Below, one piece after another: positions 35,350 through 47,615 of a DNA stretch of 64,000 nucleotides. Where the stretch lies: NCBI GenBank assembly GCA_016584495.1, contig WAID01000006.1:3100001-3164000 (forward strand), read 5' to 3'. Position numbers and translations under genes: made by a program. Position 1 is the stretch's first letter. Every line of letters starts with the position of its first letter. The notes beneath the pieces were generated by a model. The model saw only the letters and a list, made by a program, of their open reading frames with translations. It was not told where the DNA came from and did not search any database. This stretch comes from Celoporthe dispersa. Lineage: Eukaryota > Ascomycota > Sordariomycetes > Diaporthales > Cryphonectriaceae.

Positions 35350-37615
35350 TTACTCGACCGAGGAGGCATCCTCATCGTCGTCGTCGTTGTCCTCATCGGT
35401 GGTGGCATATTCGGACTTGACCTTGGTGGGCTTGACCTTGGCGTTCTTAGACATGGCGCCATAGTCCTCCAGGGCATCGTAGAGGTTCAGGGGGACACCG
35501 CCCTTGGAGCAGTCGCGGGAGTCGGACTCCTCGGAGGGGGTGGTGTTCTTGGAAGACTCGCCAGCCTTGGTCTGGCGATGCTTGCCAGGGAGGAGCGATA
35601 GGGCCAAAGGTTGGCTGAGAGAAGCGAGCTGTGGGGGACGAGTCAGCACTCTCTTCGAGGAAGAAACGGTTTTTTTTTCTTTCTCTTTTGGTGGGGGGAG
35701 GGGGGTTTAGGGGAACACCTTGGTCCCTCCATACAACAACTTACCCACAGGGCGACCACCCTGATCACCCTGATCACCCTGGTTGCCACGACCACGACCA
35801 TATGGGCCGCCAGCACGACCACCAGAGGTGATGCTAGAGCCAGAGCCAGAACCAGAGGCAGAGACAGAGACAGGACCGGAGACAGGGCCAGAGGTACCGG
35901 CACCAGTAGAGGGTTCACCTGCGGGAACGGCCTCGATGCGGCGCCAGGAGGGAGCCGAGATACCTCCACCACCATAGCGAGAGGAGCACTGCGCACCGTC
36001 ATTGAAGCGAGAGCCGACAGCACCGCCGTAGCCACCGGTGACATTGACAGAGCGATCCTCGCCCTGCTGCACCTGCTGCTGCTCGGCACAGTGCTTCTTC
36101 CACCAGGCCGGGTAGCCGTGGAAGAGGCCCAAGCTCTGCTGCGTCTCCTTGTCCTGCGGCATCTCGTGCTTGAACTTACAGCCTTGCTGGGTGAAGGCGC
36201 AGGTGCCGTCGTGGATCCACTTGTCGCAGTAGATCTTCTCCCGCCGGATGCCGTTGGGAGCTCGGGTGCCAGGGCCATTGGTGCGGGCGAGGACGACAGC
36301 GCCGCTGGAGGCTGGGGCCACGGTGATCGTGGGAGGGGTACTGGCGACGATGGAGTCGATACGGGACTGTTGGGGGGTCACCCATGTCAGTGCAGCTGTT
36401 CCTGCCAGGCCGGGTGCTTCCTTCCACATTCTGCAACGTATGGCTGTAGGGAAATTGGACGGCAGGCGCGAGCCTGGTCGGCGGCCTGGAAAGCTGCGAG
36501 GTTGGCTTACCTGTATGACGTCGTTCGAGGTATTGTCCATAGGGCTGGCAGGAGGCTGTGAGGAGAGCAAGAAGAGTTAGCACAAGCTCCATTTGCGCGT
36601 CAAAAGAGAGAAGGAAGAGAAGGCATATAAAGAAGAAAAGGAAAGAGGGAGGGGGGAAAAAAAGAAAAAGACGTCCTCGAGCGCCTCCTAAAGTGGGAGG
36701 CCGAAGAGAAGCTGTGGCACAGCAGTCACAACCACCTCGCCCTGAGAATGACCTCAGGTCCAGGGAGGGGATAAACGCAAACAGCAGATGCATGCACGTA
36801 CCGTGACCATAGAGACAGGCACCAGCTGGCTGTCAGCAGGCTGACCGTCGGAGCCAGGCATGCGCGGGACCGGCAGCACGATCATGCCCTCTTCCGTGTT
36901 GACACGGGCGGGAATGTTTCTCAGGGGGGAACGGGAGGCTGTCGACGGGAACCAGACGCGTGAACTGGCCATCACCGCGGTCGAAGCAGTAAGACATGGC
37001 GTGGTCCATGTTGCCGTCGGAGACGAAGATGCCGTGGGGAGGAAACATGTTTGCGGCGTCCCTGGGGATCGTTTGGTTGTTGCAAGGCGCGGTCGCGGCG
37101 GCAGTGTTGTCGTCAGTAACGCGAAAGGCCGAGGGAGCAGAGGGTTGAAAGCGCGAAGAGGTCTGGGCTGCGGTAGGGACGTAGCTGCTGCTGCCAGCGA
37201 GGAGAGCGTTGCTGTTGGTAATGTGAAGCGACGATGAGCCGGACGCTGTCGACGAAGAAGCCTGGCTGTCCAAGCTCGCTGTGGAAGCCCGCCAGTTGTT
37301 TGCAGGTAGCTTGCGCGGGACGGAACAGAAGGAGGAGGAGGAACACTGGTAGGTGGAAGAAAGGGCGAGTGGTGCGGAAGAACGTCCGACGGCCGTCCCG
37401 TTGTTAAGTAGTCCACCACTCGGCATGGTGGTGGCGGTGTGGTTGGTGATTAAAGAGGAAGGGTGACTCGCGTCGTGATCTCCATCGACTGCAGCTCTCA
37501 CCTGCCCGGTGCTGTGCTGGATGGGAATCTGCATATCACGATGGAATGCGTTGCCCATGGGTCTAGACTGTGCACTCATGGACCGCAGAGGATGATTGTA
37601 CTGGTGCTCCATCAC
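35350..37615 (-). CDS. CCCH-type zinc finger protein, with one clear and one possible frame break
   Basis: Exons read leftward: 36802-37615, 36511-36555, 35745-36366 and 35350-35628. The first three join in phase once one extra C is removed from the run at 36924-36929. The first exon is Ser/Thr/Asn-rich and disordered. The third holds one zinc finger, CDKWIHDGTC followed by GCKFKHEMP (C-x8-C-x6-C-x3-H spacing), then FHGYPAWWKKHC, then a Gly/Arg-rich end (GRAGGPYGRGRGNQ) like RNA-binding RGG tails. CCCH fingers usually bind RNA, so mRNA control is plausible. The last exon is uncertain: the splice into 35628 gives a short good-looking frame (RFSQPTFGPIAPPWQ), whereas the acidic tail ending DEDNDDDDEDASSVE lies one base out of phase. 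An extra base near 35590-35620 or a different acceptor would resolve it. Specific function unknown. Confidence 0.72.
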
Positions 37616-38528
37616 GACGTGGGTGAGAGGTCCCCAGGGGTTTGGACAAGCTTCTCTGAGGCCAGAGGGGGGGTGTCGTCATCAGAGGGTCGTGTCTGTG
37701 TCGGCAAGGCTGGTGATGTCACCCTTGTGTAAACAACAGAAGATGAACGAGGGGTGGATGTGAGAAGGGATCAGGAGGAGGAGGAATGGGGTCAATGCTG
37801 CTGTTGTCAGGGAAGAGAATTCAAAGCCATGCAGGTGTTGGTGTTAATCTGATGAAGTGCTTTGGAAAGTGGCAGGTTGGCAAAGGAGGTGAGTCCAAAC
37901 AGAGGCAGACCTGAGCACCACCCTTTATATGCAGGTGGGAGAAGGCCTGTGGTCACTACATGAATGTGAGAAACAGGGGACAAAGACCAGAATAGAACAC
38001 CACCAAGGCCAATGAAGAAAGAGGGAGAAGAATCTGGGACAGCGAGGCCCCAGAACATGAGACCGAGAGCTCCCAGGCAGGAGTGGTCCAAGTCCATTTC
38101 AATTCGCTGTGTCGATGTGTTGTCAAGCCACTCTGCATGGGAGAGCAAACGGCGATATCAAAGGGCCTGGCTCGGGTGGTAATGCAGCAAACGGCTGCCC
38201 GCAGGTCCGTTTGTACCTCAACACGTGATTGCTGTCTACCTCCAGCTCTCCGTCGAAAGCAATAAGGGCCCAAGGCTTACCGTTTAATTGCATGGAAAAA
38301 GAAATATCGGTTTCATGACTCAGAATGTTTTTTTTTATTTGCCTTTTCTAGGCCAACCAGCAGAATATTGCAATCAAAAAAGAGCCTATCACCAAGGACC
38401 AGGAGATTTTGTCCCCCACGTCCCAGGGAGCCTTCAATGCTTGCCTGCAACACAGGTCTGTCAGGACCAGGCAGTAGTTGCCCGTCATATGCTGCTCCAC
38501 ACTCAGTTTGCAGAGCAACAAGCGACAC
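37616..38528. other. Intergenic region between tandem leftward genes
   Basis: This is the promoter side of the CCCH gene and the 3' side of the remodeller. Frames here (e.g. 37807-38148) have no recognisable features. The C-terminal region of the remodeller could extend slightly into this segment if the GTGAGT just at its stop codon were used as a splice donor. Confidence 0.5.
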
Positions 38529-41500
38529 TCACTGCAGGTTCTCTTGATCCGTCTCTTCTTGCAAGCTGTCGCCCTCCTCGCGAGAGCCCGACGCTGCCGA
38601 TCCGGGTTCATACGTAGATTTCGGTTCTGTACTCGATTCAGGGCTCGTGTGTCCCTCGCCAGGGGCTGGCAGTCGGAGTCGTGGCTGCTGCGGTTGTGGT
38701 TGGGGGGCTTGATGCTGAAAAAATGATTGAGGGTGCCGCTGAGGCTGTGCTGAAGAAGCTCCGAGTTCTGCGAGTCGATTGATCTTTCGTAATTTTAGAA
38801 GTTGTTGCAGGAAGTCCCGGTTTCGTTGGGTCGCACCGGGGTCCCCTCCTGAGAGCTTCTTCACCTCGTCAAGGGCAAGGCGTATCTTGCCCTCTGTAGC
38901 CAGGGAGGGGCAGCTGATCGTCGCTGGATGGTAAAGGAGGCATTTTGTACAGTTTGTAACTTCCGGGGACGGGACAGTAGCGTTCGAGGGTGGCACTTGT
39001 TGTTGACCTGGAAGGGCTACAGATGGCGTGTCAGCACCTACAACAACGAAGCCGTGGGAATGTTCACGTACATTGAGGCGGGGGGCCTGGCCAGTTGGAC
39101 CCTAAAGGCATTTGCATCAGACGCTGCAAATTGGATTCAGGAGGAGAATTGAGCAAGGGGCCCGTGGACAGCGGCGCTAGGCCATTGTTGTGGAAGGGGC
39201 GTTGTCCGTATAGTCCGATGATTCCTCCTTGTCCTCCAGCTCGCCCGGGGACAGTATCGGCAAGGGTATTCGGGATTGGCTGGAAGGCGGGCCAGGCTGG
39301 GCCAGGCCGGGACTGCTGCAGGCTCTGTGGTCCGGGTACTTGATGGGTGATTGTAGGGGCAACACCTGAGGAGACGGAGGAGACGGAGGCTGCACCGTGC
39401 TCTGGCTGTCGATTAGAGAACTGCTGTCCTGGTCTGCCGTATGGGCCCACGAAGGGCGTGTAGGCGTCTCGGGCTGAGTTGCTGTCCTCTCCGCGCGGTT
39501 GGCCCTGGTCTTCGAGGTACTTGCTTGGGCGGCTGCGCGTCCGTTTCTCTTTGGGGTCTCCTTTGCGCTGTTGTCTGCGCCTCGGGGGTGGGATACTTTG
39601 CGAGGTGTCGAGGGTCCCTTGCGTGGTGTCCGGGTTGAAGTTGGCTGGGTCTTGGTCTTGTTAACTGCGTTGGTAGTTCTGTGGGAGGCGGACTTTGGTG
39701 CTTGAGCTTTAGAAACTGCCTTCGGCGTACCTTTGATTGTCTGCTTTCTCGGTGGGTCCTCTGCGTCGTCGTCAGTGGCATTACCTTCATCCGAATCGTC
39801 CGAGGAATCGCTGCTAATGAAATCCCCATCGACATCGGAGCCTTCCCGGTTCTCTACCGGGTCATCGAGATCAGGTATGACCGTGCCGCTGTACTTGACA
39901 GCCTAGCAGGAGATCAGTTGGTATACACACAGCAGATACCAAGCCGAGGATGTGAACATACCTGGCGTCGTCTGCCACCGCGACCGAGGACCTCCTTGTT
40001 CAGCTCTGCGAGACGCTTGGCCTCCTCCTCTCGCTCCTGGAGTATCTTGTCCCAGACGCTGACGTCTAATTGAGGATCCTCCTCAGCCTCGATTTCGTTA
40101 GTGAGACCACCGGTCTTGTTCTCCCAAACCTTTGCGTACGCAAACTGCTTCTCCTCGGATCCATCTTGGTCATCACCTGAAGTCTTGGTATCCTCAATCT
40201 GCGACCTGTCGAGCAACTTGTCGATGGCTGCAGCATCATACTTGATGGCCTCCTTGTCGTTGCCACTAAATAGAGCCTCCGCACCGTGCTTCAAGATGGT
40301 CTCTAGGTCATCGACCGGCTGGTCTTCCTCTCTATCCATGGTCTCGATCAGCGCGTGATCTAAGGCCATCTTCTTCCGACCGATCTGCATGATCTTCTCT
40401 TCGACGCTGCCCTTCGTCATCAGCTGGAAGCAGAGAACCTTGTTCTTCTGTCCGATCCTGTGGGCTCGCGATAGAGCCTGGAGGTCCTGATGCGGGTTGA
40501 AATCAGGATCGAGGATGATGACAGTGTCTGCTGTCGCCAGGTTGATGCCCACGCCCCCAGCACGGGTCGACAGAAGAAATGCGAAGTACTCGGAGCCGGG
40601 CTCGTTAAAAGCATCAATCCGCTTCTGCTTCTCGAGACTCGAGATGCTTCCGTCGAGACGCTGGAACTTGAGATCCATACCGCTCAGAAAATCCTCAACA
40701 ATGTCCAACATGCCAAGGAACTGGCTGAACAACAGAACGCGGTGGCCCTGTGCTCGGAGCTTGGGTAGCATCTGCTCCAGAAGGACGAACTTCGGGGAGG
40801 CTGAAACAAGATTCCGATACATCGTCTCAGAATCAACATTCTTGTCCTCGACGGCGCCGCTGTAGAGAAACGGGTGGCCTAAGCACTTCCTCAGCTGCAT
40901 CAGGATGTTGTTGAGGCTGCCGCGCTCTGACGACTTGAGTTTGCTGTTGGCAAAGATGGCTCTGATGAGCTCAGGCTTCTTCGCCATGATCGACTTGCAG
41001 AGCTTCTCCTGCACGATCGACATAGACACGGGCAAGATGATCTGTGACATCGGAGGCAGAAATTTGAGGGTCTTTGCCTTGGTTCGTCGGAGGAAGAAAG
41101 GCTGAATCAGGGCGTGTAGCTCGCGAATCTTTTTCTGCCGTGACCTCTTCATACTGCTCGTCGAGCTGGGCTGCATTCTTGGACGGATCAATGAACTGCA
41201 ACAGGTTGAAGAGCTCCCGCTTGTTGTTTTGTAGGGGGGTGCCAGTAAGAAGGAGGCGCCAGGGTATCCTCATCGCGCGAAGCGCCCGTACAACAAGTTT
41301 TCGTCGTTTTTGAGGCGTTGACCTTCGTCCACAACGAGTCCGACCCACTGTATACCCTTGAAGAGCAGCCGGGTCTCTGGATCCTGGGCAGAGTCGTAGG
41401 ACATGATCACCACGTGGGCCTTCATCTCCTTTGAGCCGTTGGGGAAGAGCTCGTACTTGTGCGCGAGCCTCTGGGGCTCCTTGCCGCCGTGGTAAGTAAC

Positions 41501-44500
41501 AACCCGGAGGTCTGGAGCCCACTGCTTGATCTCTCTGCGCCAGTTGGGACAGGTGGAGTTGGGCACGACGACGAGGAACGGCCAGCAGCGAGGACCCTGC
41601 AGGGTAAGCGCAGAGATCAAGCTGATGACCTGGATCGTCTTTCCAAGACCCATGTCATCTGCCAGGACGACACTGACCTGCTGCCAGAAGTTGTGCAGGA
41701 GCCAGTTTGTACCTTGGATTTGATATTTCATCAATGTGCCCGTCAGAGCCTGAGGCTGCTCGGGCGGGCCGTCGGTGCCGTCCTCAAACTCGACATCTTT
41801 GTGGAAATCCAGCTCGCGGAACTTTCTGAGGCGATCCTTGATATTGCTGGCGGGCTCGGACTTGAAATGTTTTCCGTTTAGGAACTCTGAGTACGCGGTA
41901 ACGAAGGCTGTCCAGCGCTGTCCCGAATCGAACTCGGGAGGCTCGTCCCAGACGGCGTCGGCGTAGTCAAGCCCTTGGAACTTGATGAGTGCTTGGTCAA
42001 TCAAGTAAGTCTTTTGTATGTCATTCTTCTTCGACTCGAATTGGAAGCGCCCCTTAAAGCGTACGTCCAAAACAACATCAGCCAGTAGGTATTCCTCTGG
42101 GATGGCATCCTTGGCGTCGAATTTGGGCAACAAGTTTGCGCCTTCGTTGCGCTTCGGGAATGCGTTACGCATCGCGGCGTTTGTGACGCCGTAGACCCAA
42201 GGACCGGGCTTCCAATCGCAGTGCGCATAGGATTTCGATTCCCACTTGACGAGGTACTCCTGATCATCCTCCTGAAGGTCAAGGGTGGTCTGACCTGACA
42301 CATAGGTATCGCGGTTGACTGGCCGCCATGCCACTAGTGTCGAGATTTTGAAGCGCATGTCGAGGCAGTCCTTGCACTTCCAGTCTATCGAGTACTCATC
42401 AAGGCGATCAGCCCGAACGGTGCCTTCGACGCGCTTAACGCCAGCTGGGGGCAGATGCTCGAAGTGGTAGGCACAGTGACAATTAGCGCAACGGAAGAGG
42501 ACATTGTCTGGGTTGTTGATCAGATCGTCGTCAACAGGCGTGATGGGATCCTCGCCACCATTCTCCTCTCGCAGCTTCGCCTCTGCATTGGCGGATCGTT
42601 TCGGAGCGAAGGCCCCGCAAGCTCGACCCTTGACCTTGCAGATCTGACAGACATCAAGGCTTGGAGAGCGCGGGTCTTTTCTTCTTTTCACGCCGACACA
42701 ATCCCGACACTGCAACACAAAGTGGTTCGAACCCACCTTGGTCACCAGGTGGTCGCGAGTGCTTCGGAAGCCGAGGCAGACCTTATGATAGCCCATGGAA
42801 CAGCCCTGACAGTAGACGAAGATACCCTTGTTAGGGGCCTTGTCGTTGCTACCGCAAGTGCCACAGGTCGTGGAGTGAGACTCTTTGAAAAGCCCCTCTG
42901 GTGTAGGAGGAAAGATCTCCTTGGCTCCAGAAACCTTGGGAGCGGCCGGAAGCTTCTCTTCCTCGGGGGCGTACAGTTCCTCATCCAATGCAGGGTCGGT
43001 CATGATCTTGGTGGATTTCGTGGCTCTGCCCGAGCGCCGGGGGGGCTCGAACTCAATGTCGTCTTTGTCTCGAGAAAGGCCAGGCCTGCCGCGGCCGCGT
43101 TTGGCGGCATGGCCACCGCGCCTTCGTGGTCTCTTCTGGGGTGTGATGTCTGACTTGACGATATAGAGGTCATCATCGCCATCCCCGAGCTCATCAGCGT
43201 CATCACCGCCACTGGCCACGACGTGACGGCTACGTTGTGATCTGGCAGCATTTCTGCGCAGTTTGAAGCGACCCTTTCGGTTGCTGTCACTGTCATCGTC
43301 AGAATCTTGCTCTTCGCCCTCGTCCTCGTCCTCTTCGTCGGCGCTTGGCAGCGCAGATCGAGTTCTGCCACTGCGGCGCAGTCCTGCAGCCTCTGCATTT
43401 CTCTTCCGTTGCAAACGGCGACGCTTGGCCGGATACAGAAAGCCAGACTCGTCCTCGTCTTCTTCTTCCTCGTCAAAGGCATCCTGCATGACCTCGTCCT
43501 CATCAGGATCACCTGTGAAGTCGTAGTCGGGATCATGAGCAGTCTTGCGCCTCGGTCGACCACTGAACCCCAGAGAGATCTCATCGTCAGGGTAGTCCAT
43601 GGCTTTAGGCTTGCTGTAGCTGGCAAGAGCCTGTCGACCGTTTGGATAGCTGGACAGCTGGTCGAATGGAATCTGTTAAGAGTCGACGTCAGCTTGAGAC
43701 TGCTCAGATCTGCAGAAGAATTGTGGTGTGCAGTGGTAGAGAACACTAGCGCCTGGGGAAAGAACAATGTTGAGCCAAATCTGATGGCCCCCTTCCTTCT
43801 TGACATGGCAAGAGCCAGATAGCACAAAGAATCAAAAACCAGGAGAATATGCAAAGGTGAGAGCAGGTGAAGAAGTGATGCTTTGAGAGACAAATCTCTT
43901 TTGAGGGGAAAGAGGCAAGACATCGCTGATGAGTTCACCAGCCATATATGAGGAGACGGCGGGGGTTCACAGAAAACGCTCAAGGGAGGGGAAAGGGCAC
44001 ACCATGGTGAACAGCCAGGCTTAGGAATCAAGCATAATTGCTTGCGCTGCAACGCGACTGGTCTTTTGGGTAACGCGCTCAACAAGAGATAGGATTGGCA
44101 AGGAAAAGATGATGTCTGCCACAGCTAATCTCTGAAGGATGTGATGAAGAAAAGCTGAGCAAGCTTGGAAGGAATGCGTCGATGCAGGTTGCTGTTGGTG
44201 AGGGACCAGTCAAGGAAGGTGGTTGAATGGTGGGCAAAAAAAAGATTGTTTGCAAGTAAAAGAAAGGAAAAAAAAAGACAGACGAGAAAGCAAAGAGCCT
44301 TTTAGGGCAACAGCTCTTGCAGGTGAAGGGAGGGAGGGAGGGTGGAGGGGGCAAGTAGGGGAGTAAAAGATTGATGGGACGAATTGGGGGCTTGCATGTG
44401 AAGCTCGCGCATGCAGCGCCCCATCTGTATTCTGCTCCAGTGACCTGCCTAAAAGACTTCTCCTTGGGGGGGAGGGGGGGAACAAACGCTCGTACTTCTA

Positions 44501-45199
44501 TTGCAGCAAGGTGCTTACCTGATCTATGCGACCGTCCTCGAACTCGACGGACAGCCAAGTTTCCTCTGGCACACCAGTGGGAATCTTCTCTAGTACCCGG
44601 TATATCTCGTCGCCGGGAGGGATCGGCTGATACTCGCGCGCAACTTGCGATGACGGAGGGCTGATGACGATGTCAAAGTGGAAAGCCGGCGGTTTCGAGG
44701 ATTTAGATTCTGGCTTTGGCTGAGCCTTGGGCTCTGGTGACACCAACATCGGATTGGCTTTGTCTCTAGAGTTGGATCTGAAGCTCTCCGAGGGTCCCAG
44801 CTTGGGTCTGGGCTTGCGATTCGAAGCACCCGGCGTGGTCTTCGCTGATCGAGGCGTTCGGGAGGTAACCTTGGTAGGTTCGTACGCAATCTCGTCCTCG
44901 TTGTCATCTTGGACCTTTGCACCGTTCCCTGACGGAAGCCGGACGCTACCAGAGCCATGGGATGAAGCTGCGGAATTGTCCTTCCCCTCCAAGTCCACAT
45001 CTTGTTCTATCGACTCCATTGGTGCCATCGGGGCCATCGGGGCTGGCGGTGCTGGACCTGGCAGATGCCCAATATCGCTGTCATCATCTGATGTGTCGGC
45101 AGCCATAGGTAGGGTGGACTCGAAGATAAATTCCGTGGGCATCTTGGGAGGCTGAAGCATGGCCAGCAGCTCCTCGTCAGAGTTCTGGGGCTCATCCAT
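38529..45199 (-). CDS. SNF2-family chromatin remodeller, Mit1/CHD3 (Mi-2)-like, with three frame breaks
   Basis: Four exons read leftward: 44519-45199, 39962-43672, 39072-39902 and 38529-39016; about 1903 aa after correction. Order: acidic N-terminus; tandem cysteine-rich PHD-like fingers from about residue 499 (CGTCGSND and CQGCSMGYH, then CQICKVKGRACG and CANCHCAYHFEHLPP); a chromodomain-like stretch (EYLVKWESKSYAHCDW); SNF2 ATPase with DDMGLGKT near 898, DEGQRLKN near 1008 (not DEAH), LLTGTPLQNN, and helicase C with RAHRIGQ near 1300; a basic low-complexity tail; and a C-terminal Cys pair (TNCTKC). The PHD plus chromo plus SNF2 order matches S. pombe Mit1 and animal CHD3/4, which act in silencing complexes. 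Breaks: one base lost at 41285-41287 (ENLLYG), one gained in the A run at 41130-41134, one lost near 39520-39535. Removing them gives exactly 1904 codons. Confidence 0.9.
43673..44518 (-). other. Unusually long (846 bp) intron of the remodeller gene
   Basis: The donor GTAAGC directly follows GRIDQ and the acceptor TTAACAG precedes IPFDQL, both in phase 0. The other introns I place in this window are 55-147 bp. The intron contains T-rich and CT-rich tracts and several short frames but no gene that I recognise. A Met 24 residues into the next exon (MDYPDDEISLGF, at 43600) could be the start of a shorter isoform if this intron holds a promoter. That is speculation. Confidence 0.6.
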
Positions 45200-45699
45200 C
45201 TCGTCCGATCACAGCGCATCCTATCATCGAGGCAGGTCTTGGATATCACAGTGCTTCACCTGCGCATGCTTGCAATTAGTAACTAGACTATCCTAGCTGG
45301 CATGTAGAGGGTTGGGAAACTGCCACAGACCTCCAAGAGACACATGTTTGTACAGACAGAGCAGATCTCCTACTGTCTGCCGTGAGCCGCAATGCCTACA
45401 GTGAAGATTGTCGTTCAATTGATTACAAGACTGCGGTTAGACGCGACGCGCCTAAGAGGGACCCTGACTCCAAGTACCCTGAGGTCAAAGTGGGGTCTTC
45501 TAACGAGGTACTCTTGTAGTGTTGCAGGGAGGTACATGCCTTAGTACTGAAAGCCTCCCAGGGACCCCTGCACAAAAAGTTATTTAGCAGCATGTGCTAC
45601 AGGCTAGACGATCTTTCTCTCTCTGCACCCCAAACTCACCTGCAATTCTGTAATTCTCTCCCACCACAGAGTCTTGTCTGCAGTTGCCCTTACCATGCG
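45200..45699. promoter_or_regulatory. Divergent promoter region remodeller / rRNA methyltransferase
   Basis: 500 bp separate the two starts. There is a CT-rich leader at 45605-45665 in front of the rightward gene. No further gene is seen. Confidence 0.5.
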
Positions 45700-47615
45700 A
45701 TGAGACTCATCAATAAGTTGCCCATGCTTGGGCGCAATCCCTCCGTCCTCCGACCAAACCTCCTCCCTCACACCCTCGCCAGATACGCATCCCGCCTCTC
45801 CGGTATCCACGACGGCCTCAGACGATCCGAGCGCGCAAGACCACAAGGCTCCAGCCCTACGAATGAGATCCGCCGGGCTCCTGAGGACGAGCCATACCTG
45901 ACCCCATCTGAGCGCCTGCGGGCACGGATGCTCGCGCGGCAGAACCCCATCACCTACAAGATCCGGAAGGGCAAGAAAGACATCACAGAGCCCGCCGGCC
46001 CGCCGCGCAAGTCGAGAGCAGCCCGCCTGTCAGACCCTCGAGATCCGCTCGGGTCCGGGAGCCTCTTAAAAAATTTAGAACCGGGACGCTTGTGAAGGAA
46101 CTGAGAGACAAGGCCGGGACTGGTGGGGATGGCAATCTTCAGCACAATGATTTCGCTAGGCAGATGCTGGCTGGGGAGGTTGAGCAGCTGATGAATTCTC
46201 GCAAGACGCCAGGAAGAAAAGGCCGAGTCAGACCCTGGGAGACCGCACGCCAGGAGGCTCGACCTGCGCGGCGCGATGTCCGAGAAGATAAGGTCTCGGC
46301 ATACCTTGGGGAGGAGTGGGATATCGAGAGGCCTGAGGGCAGACAGGAATTCGGCCGGGACAGGCGCAATACAGAGACTTCCCGAGATGAAGTCAGCTTT
46401 GGCCAGAGGAGGCGTGATTTCGAGAGGGCACGCGGTGAACGGCGCGATTTCGGCAGACCCAGCCGAAGCGTGCCTCATATGATGAGAACCCATGGCGAGG
46501 GTGACTTCGAAAAAAGCCCCAGAGACCGACAAGACGATGAGTGGTCGCAGGGGCCAGATGAGACCTCTCACGCCGGAGAGAGAAGAAGAAGGAATGGGGA
46601 CCAGGAGGATGACAGGGCCGCCGAGGTGCCAGAGAAGAAGACGAAAAAGTACGAGCCACCCTTGTCAATACCGTATACCACGGCAGCATCTCAATTCTTG
46701 TACGGCACCTCGACCGTCGAGGCTGCGCTGCAAGCCAGCCGTCGGAAGCTCTACAAGCTATACATCTATCAGGGTGGGAACCGGCGGAACCAAGAAAAGG
46801 ACGAGTACCTGACAGAGCTGGCATGGAAGAGAGACGTCAAGGTCGACTTTATCGAAGAAGGCGGGCTCGCAATGATGAACAAGATGAGCGGCGGCCGTCC
46901 GCATAATGGCTACGTCCTCGAGGCATCGCCTCTGCCCCAGCTGCCGATCAGGGCCCTCGGTGAGGTGTCCGCAGAGGAGAGCTGGCCGGGCTTCAGGGTC
47001 TCTGTCGGGCACCAGTCCGTGGAAGAGGTATCCGTCAACGGCAATTCAGAGTTTATCATCACAGAACCGGGCGCCCACAAGCCTCTCGTGCTGTATGTGG
47101 ACCAGGTCCTCGACCCGGGCAACCTGGGTGCCATCATCAGGACAGCCAGCTTCATGGGGGTCACAGCAGTGGCCGTGTCGAGGAGGGGCTCCGCACCCGT
47201 GACGCCGGTGGTGCTGAAGGCATCGGCGGGTGCTGCCGAGACCTTGACGATGTTCATGGTCGACTCGCCTGTGGACTTTGTGAGGGAATCCAGGGAGAAC
47301 GGATGGAGGATCTATGCCGCTGTGCCGCCCAAGCCAGGGTCAGAGCGCAGGCAGGTGGACACGCGGACCGTGGAGAAGACGGACCCTCTCCTGAAGCACC
47401 CTTGCGTCCTGGTCATGGGCAGCGAAGGTGAAGGGCTCTCGCGCCAGCTCAGGAGGGCGGCAGATTTCGAGGTCAGCATAGCGAACATGTCGGGGTCCAA
47501 GGTCGTGGACAGCCTAAACGTCAGCGTGGCCACCGGCCTGCTGTGCTCAGCGTTTGTCAGGGGGGAAGAGCCAAGCGCTCGACAGCGGTGTCGAGGACGC
47601 CGGAGCGCTTTTTAA
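45700..47615 (+). CDS. mrm1: MRM1-like mitochondrial rRNA guanosine-2'-O-methyltransferase (SpoU family), with one frame break
   Basis: A SPOUT-fold enzyme that probably methylates a ribose in mitochondrial large-subunit rRNA (yeast Mrm1/Pet56 equivalent). No introns; about 638 aa. The ATG at 45700 starts a basic, acid-poor leader (MRLINKLPMLGRNPSVL, then LLPHTLARYASRLSG) typical of mitochondrial import. A long Arg/Asp/Glu-rich disordered segment covers about residues 30-320. The substrate-binding domain starts with FLYGTSTVEAAL, followed by SpoU motif 1 (YVDQVLDPGNLGAIIRTA, near 462), motif 2 (LVMGSEGEGLS, near 572) and motif 3 (KVVDSLNVSVATGLL, near 606). The N-terminal frame (45592-46095) and the main frame (46092-47615) are joined by one base missing at 46055-46056 (GGGTCCGGG). 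Restoring it gives 639 codons. It is divergent from the remodeller. The family call is firm; the exact rRNA site is not visible. Confidence 0.88.

Noticed and set aside
43000..44085. 361-codon frame reading through the remodeller intron and into its exon
   Set aside because: It uses the wrong frame of exon 2 and continues through the intron; the PHD/acidic frame is clearly the coding one.
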